The notes beneath the pieces are model-generated. The model was not told the origin of the DNA. It did no database searches and saw only the letters and a list, made by a program, of their open reading frames with translations. A program made the position numbers and the translations under genes. A DNA stretch of 64,000 nt from Coniochaeta sp. PMI_546 (lineage: Eukaryota > Ascomycota > Sordariomycetes > Coniochaetales > Coniochaetaceae): the NCBI GenBank assembly GCA_021432605.1, contig MU271145.1, forward strand, positions 1,364,001 through 1,428,000. The letters run 5' to 3'. Each line of letters opens with the position of its first letter. Position 1 is the stretch's first letter. This document shows positions 56,201-63,403 of this stretch, one piece after another.

Positions 56201-56341
56201 AAACTCAAGGAGGAGGCAGAAAATGGAGGTGAGAGTGGCGACGAGGAAGATGGCGGCAACAAGAATGGCACCGGTGGTGTGAGTGGGATTGGGAGGCGGA
56301 TAAGTCGGAGTGCTAGATCCAAGACCACCGGGTTACTGTAA
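47216..56341 (+). CDS. FMP27: FMP27/Hobbit-family bridge-like lipid transfer protein (BLTP2)
   Basis: A single intronless frame of 3041 residues from ATG 47216. The N-terminus has one membrane anchor (IFGICVLLYLSSFVVFAVI, about residues 9-27), as in all BLTP proteins. Family signatures named in Pfam are present: the GFWDK motif (RVGFWDKIRLNFHSRVHIAW) near residue 1405 and the WPPW motif (SSWPPWVPMEVMFDFKTDPF) near residue 2195. Long alternating beta-strand sequence in between fits the known repeating groove that carries lipids between membranes. Coiled segments lie near residues 1855-1930. The last ~300 residues are Ser/Gly/Arg-rich and disordered. In yeast Fmp27 (Hob1) sits at endoplasmic reticulum-plasma membrane contacts; animal Hobbit and plant SABRE are homologues. 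Length agrees with filamentous fungal members. Confidence 0.95.
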   Translation: MALLNPTFIFGICVLLYLSSFVVFAVIRILTGLSIQRIGYFSLRRLAYTPRDGFKIEIRGLGLHVHRPTFAQPTWLSIVVDELVVTVDITELDGTKLDVDGGKQDDDDDIQRAGEDAGDAADEQRKPLRIPIVRVESGSTAGTRSKTWEHLTKAKDRFKRLHRKVNWLRMVDIVATNSTVNVANVGNLQFGSLTIAVDTRRKMVDRARFFFGGRAGKKSPEQLQAEWIVTLRSVLFTADGQESLEVLDSASLNIHGYLYEALDGLRDAAIALKLGRLHIPYDDVLHSANRYKKIMSQTKLQPVVGGEDLEITVDKDLHEPDTPGSTDHDLIQTVSDSKEFISSMLRGVKEVQFAVSFVGITKKVETVKTSGTPVLLNASMKEVGIDLHRLDPKSAAHRMYFPSKDIAHEALAAALSISIGLDDGHGKPERLMYIPMATTTVRTTLPSKTVELTEDITAEERNANILFANSVVTSPSIDLDPRHLPLLLAIMQPTPKPSKPKKQPRHILISRLLPKANIKFSMHEPVLRITLPPVQKTSDPDDFDLIISSISSVSLDMESFHSAVEELHYSLASTLRVQTHHLYYQTFAGNRYDLLQTESFDLKVQLNASPDVHVVATGNLDTFSIKMVRPEISDGLRQIVRQLRLNVEPDKRAVSKSAKHSNFLRAMPSWLLHFQLQASDFSMEVAGVDEDISDDTRGVAIQLESWSAEYRAQKLDGLPRPARRRASSRSALSPDTELLKAVPMSPRKRYQNAGDGRRVAIHVRGLEAFIVESAERWEVDPFVKVPRFEVAFSTLSDSQGPVFHIQSHVRTLLLQYSLYRHYAVGVATLIVRKAFLRTNREVFEARVVPPVSLSTAARKDDHLLAPPLNPFPDVLSSDSDSSAKVVRELIAVDFKAALVQIKADMPADPPLMLQVYGMEVGKHRWAPPFVNSKLVRLYAEAPRMRKVWARMVSIKNGRMDYRQSRRKRSDGTTHDDKMFDVVADAIRLAVPHEMIVNKISDNVINVVKSVQQLHHRFQTGTNEYILDKTPEPPKNVPKISLRTRTLLFELEDGAFEWKLGMIYRAGRVEQMQRQAREEAFRVKVKKIQEEEARREHTKFRTRSAAPKSRTHTSNVFHRRSSSADGRGNRSNEDRDRGRAPRYDPEGGCNGLSASAHISIADARHKLNVHHSTSWKRRIDRYYKMATDGMKDLRSMFWGRDDLPDDLEDSENILEIPHRPALMAALITDLHVKIDKPSFPMAELPDFLHRVGKGMPRDMLYSLLVPMHVQIDMGEAKISLRDYPLPLLHVPSLTTGQPLKIPALSMKTDFVIAEEFRGAESTRRIRVNIIPPQSLHPGASNKGGFAIDVRRTIGPVKSYSDLNIDINTSRPTRVTWGPSYQPAIQDMMMAIESFTKPQLDPSDRVGFWDKIRLNFHSRVHIAWRGDGDVHLALKGTRDPYNVTGNGAGFLMCWRNDVRWNIHADDDPKRFMTVDSGEYVLAIPDYSDEVREERRRNGEDDSISSEESLRSGAMFKKVVMKLSGRVQWLAGLVFEKAIENGRRSFEFKPHYDVVLRSPLYAKARDGLPYDAFRGFRSQHIHLSIAVRAPVDREWTSPNPEPSHSYNTVHLTPRFFTHFFAWWSLFSGPMSLPIRQGPIWPGREKNSKKFGKHLATIKYNLLLAPLFLSHVYKHKELEDYALDSVSATGIKVRFDSFMLDLHQRREEFNTRDKGRKTKGRTSGMKIHAGQLDLVSADIRAISASIRGTTAEAIKNNSISPFVAAQNDEPTDLSHFTIPDNDLSWIDMDDFVELDWILPTEPNPDTKILPLVYAPRITYFRQTDIGGVISGDVGRASPFGDEPTHFCIMSQDDDPRSVQAELIRQRLDQLSQQMEIHTRNVGEAELRMIKDDHKTPELRSEFEGLQRQTAVLEDKKTFMETMLRHMTTTAKESSSTSQRTGSRHSSESSVPSTEGATPTPMPTGAEFASNFSNRFVVHNMQLKWNNTLRNIILRYIHQVSQRRGFIYYLSRPAVKFILDIVEEQAKLKTARNNNAATPSQGSGVPPSPDPSATDRTTAADVEDTIRKILQDGRKFVNADDSDVADVPNVATENLTSGIADEYTPQNSYHVRLIAPQIQLQSDKNKKHVVLTTAKGMELKVVEVMDKGRLFDNVSGLVQRRFLVNMDSTQFFVTHQKWFSTRLVSMYSGSNYGTPSGSSWPPWVPMEVMFDFKTDPFGFKRVVQKTSAMLRYDKYNTLRLKYNDEVNTGGEETNDTTQLDNLWVEFPQARALCNSSQYYAIYVIVLDLLMYSEPLEKTRNERLEKIMLASDFSDLRGAPEMVIRLQERVRQLEEIKSYFQVHSRYLDDKGWQDRLLLERDLAACEDELFFVMKAITTSQRKYESGSNALLKWSISARDIVWHLVRDTNEPLVELQLKDVEYDRTDNSDGSHINLFQVGKILGLNLLPDAIYPVMIAPYMDTDKVVPDLNNQSMIRVYWYMLEAIGGIPVMAHFEVNLFPMKIQLEREVGKKIFEYIFPGIEGDADTHKDSPFMIKQTLPGAEDDADDESLADSGDRLGPNDRDKDSAFSTRPGSLELRLRPTLTSEPKANPVKHKALSIHGGEGPQFRFFRTGTGSKSIGGLIKKPSRESLTSNNTPKMGVVRSSTGFSSIQSGSTNTDKRSRFGLKRNNDDKAKPSDDLTKMIDRASNYMTFAYIKMPSVVLCLSYKGKGDRNIEDVHDFVFRLPTIEWRNKTWSNLDLALALKSRVIKALISHTGAIIGNKFSRHRPTTAQQSKLRELATSSVLLATPQLSQSQFSGSPDDMSGDDSSSMYGTSPVDYSRSPPPASSSRSLARTSSHNSSIPVPARSGTSRSSSAASSSRASNRSGISGANGGNVVVNTHAAGAVPSFLMMTPPTPQDSFASQGPSQGARNGLGMDFLRPHSSSGSRLFGNAREGSGIPRPGSSSGNRSGSGDAERKRSAGVGGGGGGFLRDKLTALTQKLKDREGSKLGSGSGDVTPKLKEEAENGGESGDEEDGGNKNGTGGVSGIGRRISRSARSKTTGLL

Positions 56342-57311
56342 GGAGGAGGAGAGCGTGGTAGGGAGGTTTTTTCGGCGGCATTTGTGCTCGAATATCCTTA
56401 TACACCTTTTTTTTTCGGTGGTAGTTGTGTACATCTGGGTTGGTTGGCTGTAGTATTAACGGTGGCGGGTTTGAGGAAGCATTGGCGGGCTGGTGGATCT
56501 CTCTCGGAGCATAGCATAGCATCAGCGGACTCGGCGGTTAGGCGGAAAGGGGCCCAGGGCGAGTTCATTGCATGCTATGGTACTGTATGTTTATAGATCA
56601 GCGTGGGATTGGTCTAGAAGGGGAGGTCCCCCGTGGGAGGCAACCTGGTTTTCGGGGGCGTCTTGAGACATTCGCTAGTTATTTTCATATTATACTTTGT
56701 CTATATGGTGACGGTTGTTTGACTTGAATTCAATCAGCTCATCGTTCGAAATGGTTCACCTTTCCGTGGCCATAGGGACCATCGTAGCCCAGTGATCACT
56801 TTAGGTCGCACGTACCCTGTCCGTTTGTGGTAGACCATCAGCAAGAAGGACGGGAGGCATAAGCACGGTGATGTTAGTTGTTGCTCGTATTTTCGAGCCC
56901 TGCCGCTTACTAGGGTTGACCCCAAATGCAAACAGCTGAGGGATAAGGCATGACGAGCATTTTAACTTCAATCGCTTTCACCCAGAGCCAAGTTCAGATA
57001 CACAGGCAAGAGATCAAAGCACCAGTTATAGAATCCAAGTAGGCTGGATATCTCGTAGGTATCAACACGTGTTTTGAGCTTCTGATATAGCTGGAGATAT
57101 CAATAATCTATCTGGGGAAGGATCTCCGCTGTTGGCACGCTGCACTTCATCAGACCTCGACAGCCAATTACAGAGGCACGAGTCCGTGGCACCAACGCCC
57201 TATGAACGTAGCATCGGGTCACACATGCTATCGGCCAGCCATCCGTCGGCCAATTTTACCTGCATACGAGCCGTTATAAAGGTTGAACCTCTAACCACGG
57301 CCGCCGCCCCG
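56342..57311. other. Intergenic, 0.97 kb, FMP27 3' flank and promoter of the PLC-like gene
   Basis: A T-run (CCTTTTTTTTTTCGG near 56405) follows the FMP27 stop closely. An in-frame open stretch upstream of 57312 reaches back to a TTG at 57132 and contains an alternative ATG at 57225 for the next gene. Nothing else supportable. Confidence 0.5.
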
Positions 57312-58616
57312 ATGGAGAAACAAAATGTTACACATAACTTCATTCCAGACCACGAAACTCTGAAGGCAGTCCGGCCGTTCAAGTCGGACAAGGATTTCTT
57401 CATTAGTCGAGAGTACAAGCCCAAGTTCGGGCGCGTGCTGTTCGTCATGGTAGTCTACACCTGGTTACTCTTCGTCCTCGCATTCAGGACTTCGTATGGT
57501 ACGGCTAGCTGCCACCAGCCTGCCCTCCCAGACCTAGCACTCCAACACGTCCTCGACGACGCCTCCCAAATCTTCGGTATCTCATCTGCAACAGCGCACC
57601 CACCAAGCAACAAGAACGCGTCGACATGGATGTCCCACTACCCAGACTCAACACCCTTGACCCACCTGACCATCCCCGGCGCCCACGACGCAGCAACATG
57701 GAACTTCTCCCTCACGACTCGTGACTCCCTGCCCCCGGACTCCGGCACAAAGGACCCGGCCTACTTCCGCACCCAGCGAAGCAGCATATCCTCGGCGCTC
57801 GAAGCGGGCGTCCGCTTCTTCGACCTGCGATACGCCATGGACCCAACCGGCACGACCCTCGTCTTCTGGCACCACGAAGCGTTGCTGTCCGAGATCGCCC
57901 GCGTCGCCGACGTCATGTTCGCCTTCTACGCCTGGCTCGAGGCGCACGGCACCGAGACCGTCCTGCTGAGCTTCCAGTACGAAGGCGGCACCGTGCCCGG
58001 GGCAGCCAACGACGGCCGCGTCCAGCAGCAGCTGTTCGACGTGCTGACTACTCCCGCAGCGCGGAAGTACACCCTCCAAGCCCGCGGCGAGCTGGGCACA
58101 CTAGGCCGCGCTCGGGGCAAGATCGTGCTGCTGCGCCGGTTCGATCTCGACCGGCTCGCGCCAGGCTACGAGGCCGCTATGCCGGGTATCCACCTCTCCC
58201 CGGGCTTATGGCCGGACAACGAGCCTGATTTCGAGTTGGTGTACAATGCCGACAAGGGCCTGGCTGCGTATATCGAGGACTACTACGAGCCGGCCGATCT
58301 GCCCATCGGGCTGAACGCGAGCGTCAACATCGCCAAGAAGCTCGACGCCGTGACGGCGCACCTGCGCAAGGCTGCGACGGAGCTGCCGGATAGCCTGTTC
58401 ATCACTTTCGCGTCGGGCGAGCATAATGACAACGTGCCGCCTGTGTTCCCGGAGATCATGGCGTTGGGCAACGGCACGGCTGAGACGCCGCTTGGGGGCG
58501 TCAACCAGCAGCTTGTCCCGGTGTTGGAGGGATTGAAGGGGAAGAGGTTGGGAGTTGTGGTGCTGGATTATTGGGATGAGCCTGTCGGGCTGGTGGAGAC
58601 GATTCTGGGGTTGTAA
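57312..58616 (+). CDS. Membrane-anchored PLC-like phosphodiesterase (PI-PLC X-type domain)
   Basis: An intronless frame; from ATG 57312 (MEKQNVTHNF) it gives 434 residues. A second in-frame ATG at 57225 would add 29 residues; the context of neither is strong. A single hydrophobic anchor lies at about residues 42-60 (RVLFVMVVYTWLLFVLAF), so the catalytic part is probably lumenal or extracellular. The PI-PLC X fold is shown by LTIPGAHDAATWN, with the first catalytic His at about residue 125, then GVRFFDLRYA, and TTLVFWHHEALL with the second catalytic His near 187. Near the C-terminus are FITFASGEHN and LGVVVLDYWDEP, typical of bacterial-type PI-PLCs and their fungal relatives. Such enzymes cleave phosphatidylinositol without calcium; the substrate here is not proven. 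Five or more NxS/T sites suit a secretory-pathway protein. Confidence 0.87.
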   Translation: MEKQNVTHNFIPDHETLKAVRPFKSDKDFFISREYKPKFGRVLFVMVVYTWLLFVLAFRTSYGTASCHQPALPDLALQHVLDDASQIFGISSATAHPPSNKNASTWMSHYPDSTPLTHLTIPGAHDAATWNFSLTTRDSLPPDSGTKDPAYFRTQRSSISSALEAGVRFFDLRYAMDPTGTTLVFWHHEALLSEIARVADVMFAFYAWLEAHGTETVLLSFQYEGGTVPGAANDGRVQQQLFDVLTTPAARKYTLQARGELGTLGRARGKIVLLRRFDLDRLAPGYEAAMPGIHLSPGLWPDNEPDFELVYNADKGLAAYIEDYYEPADLPIGLNASVNIAKKLDAVTAHLRKAATELPDSLFITFASGEHNDNVPPVFPEIMALGNGTAETPLGGVNQQLVPVLEGLKGKRLGVVVLDYWDEPVGLVETILGL

Positions 58617-58764
58617 AAGGGGAGTCGGTAGGAATGACGGCGAGAAAGATCGAGCAAATTTCGCATGGCGTTGGAGAGAGCAGCATGCTGTCTCTTTGAG
58701 TGTAGTTGGAACGGTCCTGGAAGAGCATCTGAATGGACCAGGAGTAGGGAAAGGACATGACATG

Positions 58765-60499
58765 CTAGTCGTCGTCTCCTTCATCGCTACCGCTAGACCA
58801 CCCTTCGTGATACTCGTCTGCCATCTCAGCGAGGTCATTGCTCAGAGTTTCTCGGTCTTCAACGCCAATCGACCTTGACACGGTTGACCGAAGCGCCTTC
58901 AACCTGCCAGAGACGGACGTGTCTGTAGTCAGGCTCGCCGTGACATCGACTGTGTGGTCAAGAACATGGTCCTGATCGTCTCGGAAGATCTTTGGGAAGC
59001 TATCTAGCAGAGGGAAGGCTAGAGAAGAGTGGTACCTGCAGCGGCAGTTAGCTTGATGCAGCATAGCCACGGAAATATCACAACATACCGCTTGGTGATG
59101 GGCGCGTTGGGATTGCGGCGTCGTAACCGTTCCTGCTCCTCCGCCGGGTCGAGCTCAGCTTCGTCCTCGGCTGCTGAGCCGCGAACTGTCACAAGCTGGC
59201 TGAAAATACGAGGCTGATGGACACCGTTCTGGGCGCGACCAGGGTCTAGCTGGTCTGAGGGTGTAAAATCCAGATCCAGGTGGAGACCCTTTGAGTCTTC
59301 CTCATTGTCTTCCCTGTCATCGTCGTAGGTCCTCTGGTTTCCCTGCCTTACCCTCGAGTCTCCCAAAGTGGCTGGAGCTTTTTGTTTGGCAATACTCATC
59401 TGGAGACTCGCGATACTCTGCTTCCCTAGCTGGTTCAGGATGCCGGCCATGCCTGCAAAGGTGTCGTTGTTCAATCCGTTTCGGAGCCGTGATGGCAGTG
59501 TAACGCTTTCAAGGGCAGATGCGACGAGTGCAGATGTGTGCCACCTCGATGACGAATCCAGTGAGACATGACTGCCTAATGGCCGTGGAAGGGTGATCGG
59601 CACTATCAGGGACGCATGTTTGTACATCTCTGTAAGAGTCTTGGCCTTGTTTGCCAGCCTTAGAAGGCGCTTATCCTGTATGGCTGTTAGTTACCAACCC
59701 AGGCAATGCCTTGAATAGAGCAAATATACCCTGGGAACCCCGGAAAACGTGTCCTGCAGCCCCCAGATCCAGATATCTGTCTTGCCATACTCATCTCTCA
59801 GTCGCTCGACGTAGTCAGTTGAAAAGCCACCCCATGCGTCGTCAAACGTAGTAAACACCTGGATACCCTGCATGTGATCCGCTTCTTCAATAAAGGGCCG
59901 CAGATCTCTGTCGACAAGGTCGTGCTCCTTGTCAAGCGAGCTGAACAGATCCTGACCAGTGGCCCACTTCTCGAACGGGACGAGAGACGAGTTGAGTTCG
60001 AACTCGTTGAGCTGGATGATAGACCGGGGATGGAAGTAGACGCGGTTGAAGTCAGACCAGTAGCGCACCGAGCTGGTGGTAAGCTCTGGTGGCTCCAGGC
60101 CGGCTTCCAGGCTCTGCTGATAGCTGCTCTGCTCTATCGGCTGTTGCTTGTGGACAACTGTGCGGCCACCCCAGACGCCTTCCGCTTGCCCTTGGTCCTC
60201 GACCTCGTACAGGGCGTTGATCTTGCGCAACGAGCCGAAACCTCCTTTGAGATCGTAGATGACGGTCCTTGGCATGAATGTCTCTGTTCCATCCACGCCT
60301 ACACCGGGTCTCCAGTGGATGTCATGATTAACTTGTGACTGCTGATCGTCTGCATATGTGAAGTAGGACTCCTGAAGCCATGTTAGAACCCAATGTCCCG
60401 GACCGGAGCAGACGGTTGATGACTTGCTTGTGCGTTCCAGAAGTGCGTGGCCAGGTAGTTACTCTGCTGACCGAGCTGGACGGTGATTATTTCATGCAT
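58765..60499 (-). CDS. DML1: DML1/misato-family protein (mitochondrial DNA inheritance, tubulin-like)
   Basis: Four exons on the minus strand: 60499-60428, 60371-59730, 59675-59089 and 59035-58765, giving 523 residues. The first exon encodes [20 protein letters not shown], the conserved misato/tubulin-like N-terminus, and joins to [20 protein letters not shown] in exon 2. That join uses a GC donor (GCAAGT) with a CTAAC branch and CAG acceptor, a GC-AG intron; no GT donor keeps the phase. Other introns use GTATAT and GTATGT. Further marks are [10 protein letters not shown]-like [30 protein letters not shown] and [20 protein letters not shown]. Yeast Dml1 is essential and affects partitioning of mitochondria and mtDNA; Drosophila misato affects spindle formation. 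The C-terminus is acidic. It shares a 384-base divergent promoter with the peroxiredoxin-like gene. Confidence 0.93.
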
Positions 60500-60883
60500 T
60501 CTTGGGCAACTTCCTTGAGACAGGTGACCTTGCAATTTTTTCGGATTTCTTCTTGCTGCTGCAGATAATTTTTCACATTACAAAGCTTGAGCTTATATCA
60601 CTAAGTTCATGAGGGTCGGTTATAGGACCCTGGCATCAGGATACCAGTCTAAAAGAGCTTCTCCAATTTGCTATCTTATCGCTGCGGCGAATGCGGGGGA
60701 GCTGTAAATTGGAGTTATTACTGTCCCTCAGTGACGTCGCGATGGACTCAAATCACATGCTCTGTGACTGAACAGGATCAAACACCACCTACCTGCACCT
60801 TGAAGTGAAACTGCTCGACCTGAAGCATAAAGCAAGGACGAGATCACATAGATAACGCAATACCTAAATAAATCACATCCGTA
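60500..60883. promoter_or_regulatory. Shared 384-bp divergent promoter, DML1 / AhpC-TSA gene
   Basis: Start codons of the two genes face away from each other. The sequence is moderately AT-rich (60560-60720). No clear TATA box. Confidence 0.5.
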
Positions 60884-61555
60884 ATGGCGACAGCAGCGGC
60901 CGAGCTCAACTCGGCGGTCACCCAAGAGCTCAAAAGCTTCAAGTCACCGCCGCAGAAAGAAGTCGCGCCTGTCCCTAAAATCGGCGACAAGGCTCCGGCC
61001 TCAGAGAAGCTGAACTTTCCGCACGACAAGCCAACAGTCATTGTCTTCCTCCGACATTGCGGCTGTCCATGTAAGTGTCCACATGGCGCCTGAAATTGGA
61101 CATGTGAGCTGACAAGAGAGACAGTCGCTGAAAAGACCTTCCGCCTCCTAACCAAATTCTCCACCAAACACCCAGAAATCCACTGCATCGCCGTCTCCCA
61201 CTCATCGCAAGCCGACACCGACGCCTGGGTGGTCGAGGTCGGCGGCGAGTGGAATGTCGAGGTGGTCGTCGACCCCGAGCGCGACATCTACAGTGCCTGG
61301 GGCCTGGGTATCAGCTCGACCTGGCACGCCCTCAACCCCTGGTCGCTGTACTCGGCCTACCGCCTGGGCAAGGATGAGGGCATCTGGAACACGTCCACTC
61401 AGAGCGGCACGCGGTGGCAGATGAGCGGATGTTTCGCCGTTGATGCCGCCGGCTTCGTGCGGCTCGCGCAGGTGGCCAAGGCGGCGGACTATGTGCCCGA
61501 TTTTCGGGGTGAGGTCCTCAATGCGCTGGAGCTGGAGAAGAAGGGGCTGCCTTAG
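60884..61555 (+). CDS. AhpC/TSA-type peroxiredoxin-like (thioredoxin-fold) protein
   Basis: Two exons, 60884-61070 and 61125-61555, giving 205 residues. The 54-nt intron has donor GTAAGT and acceptor ACAG; the split codon becomes Phe, producing RHCGCPFAEKTFRLL. This is the AhpC/TSA active-site region of the PRXL2/AAED1-like group, with Cys59 and Cys61 at the position expected for the redox centre (H-C-G-C-P-F). Before it, PKIGDKAPASEKLNFPHDKP and TVIVFLR form the first strands of the thioredoxin fold. Later, EVVVDPERDIYSAWGLGIS and WQMSGCFAVDAAGFVRLAQV fit the same family, which is common in ascomycetes. There is no signal peptide, so it is probably cytosolic. The oxidant reduced is unknown. 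Confidence 0.9.
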
Positions 61556-63403
61556 TACGAGGTCTTCTTGGAAAGTGAGGGTTAGCTGGGTTGGATACTT
61601 GGGCGTTACGGCTTATGAGACGGAGCCTGGGCTAGGACACTATGATGGCAGAGCTTGACATACATTCATGGCTGGGGAGTTTGCTTGTTGATGATGTACG
61701 TCTATGATGATCTGTTTCTCTCTCGTTATGATATCGTTCGATATCTCCACCTACCGTCATATCAAGAGCACTCCCATGTACATCTCAATGGCCGTTGTAC
61801 GTCGTTTGTCCATGGCTGCACCCCTTGCAGCACCTGCAATATATGGTTGTCTTGACGTCCGATCCGAGGCCAGATCTCTACCTCCTATGGGATTTGCTCA
61901 GCAGTGTGGTACTTCAATTCCTCCCTTATTTGAGAGGGCTCTTTTGCATACATGTGCAAGCTAAGATACAATTTGATGCCTAAGGTAGTTGAGGCCAAAA
62001 AGCATGAATGGATGGATGTCTGGACGATTAGGAGATTGAACAACCCCAGGACCGGACGACTAGACCTTATGCTTTGGACGCGAATCTCTACATCTTAAGG
62101 TACCAAGTTACTGCGCTTACATGTGTAATGCTCTGAGCAGATCTAATTTGGCTGAGATGTGGTAGATGATACCAAGAATCTCGCAACAATCAGTATCTTC
62201 AGTGAGTCTGCAAGGATTCGCAAGACATGCAATTTCGCCGGGGTACTCTTCCAGGCTGGTAAAGGCATCACCACGCCGGGATACAGGTACGGGAACCAGG
62301 CCTTTTCTGGGCGAAGCATGCAGTAGACACGCCACCAACACAAGCAAGAGAAGACGGGTTGCCATTATGCCAGCGTGGACTCCTAGAGGCTCGTACGCTG
62401 AAGCATGTCTGGTGTCTGGTATCTGGCTTAAACAACAACATTCCAGCAGCACCTGCAACCGAACATCGGGCTCGACCACAGCTCACATGTGAATTCCTGT
62501 GGTCTTGTCGGGCATTACACGTAGGTTGCCCGATCGAATGCATCTTTTCCTGGCAGACCGTGCTGTCTGTCAGCAACATCCCGCTCTCAAGTAGAGACAA
62601 CCCAGGAGAGGTCTTTTGACGTGTCCTGGCTGAGATATGACAGATTCCGACGAAGAATGTCATTTGTTGCCATTATAATCCGTGGACAAGACTGAGGTCC
62701 AGTGTACAACAAGTAGCACGAAGCATAGAGAAGTATAGATTAATCTACCTCTACGCATAGTGACAAACAAACCTTTCCGCAGTCTTCGTAGGGCTGTCCA
62801 ACACAAGAGTTGAGGCCTTGGTTCACGTGATTTTTGTTTTTTGCGAGACTGAGTTCAGCGGCGGCTTAGCGTGAAAAAGAAGTATCATCAAGATCGAAGT
62901 ATGGAGGGGCTGGGAAGCTCACTGGGTTGTACCCCCAAAGTACCCCCACCACACGAATGGGGCTCAGTTATACTTCTAGAAAACCTTAGTCTCTCCCGTG
63001 GCTTCCAGTAGAATTGACGCGAATTTCTATCGCGATCGAGTTTGCAATTAAACAAACCCTCGCCTTGCGAACAAAGTCAAACTGCAACAGGAATCGCGCA
63101 TCCGGGTTTTGAGACAATTGATGTCTCCTTCCGGCCATCTACCCAGCGCAGCATCCCTCGGAAACATCGGCACACGTCTGTATTGACTTTCAGGCGTTTA
63201 ACCTCCGTGTCATCCAATTGAATTTTTATTGATTCGTGACCCGATTCAGCCTTGACACCACGTCGAACCTGGACACCACCGGGAAAGGGAAGCTCCCTGC
63301 GCATGCACCACTAAAAACCATCAACCTCGCGACGCCCTCCATGCGCATTACCACCACTTTTCTTCTGATGTCGACCGTATAGGAACTGATTTCGATTCAA
63401 ACA
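61556..63403. other. Intergenic, 1.85 kb, with one possible small secreted-protein gene
   Basis: 3' flank of the peroxiredoxin-like gene with copies of the recurring motif (CCTAAGGTAG at 61979-61988, TTAAGGTACC at 62095-62104), a candidate small ORF (62117-62365, minus), and the promoter and leader of the FHA-domain gene. Nothing else supportable. Confidence 0.5.
62117..62365 (-). CDS. Possible small secreted cysteine-containing protein
   Basis: An ATG-started frame of 82 residues. It begins with a convincing signal peptide (MATRLLLLVLVACLLHAS) followed by PRKGLVPVPVSRRGD, where SRR could be a processing site. The remaining ~50 residues contain four cysteines (IACLANPCRLTEDTDCCEIL). This size and make-up fits fungal small secreted proteins, some of which are effectors, but a short ORF of this kind can also arise by chance. 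No intron is needed, and no homologue is recognised. It stands alone in a 1.85-kb intergenic region. Confidence 0.4.
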   Translation of the reverse strand: MATRLLLLVLVACLLHASPRKGLVPVPVSRRGDAFTSLEEYPGEIACLANPCRLTEDTDCCEILGIIYHISAKLDLLRALHM

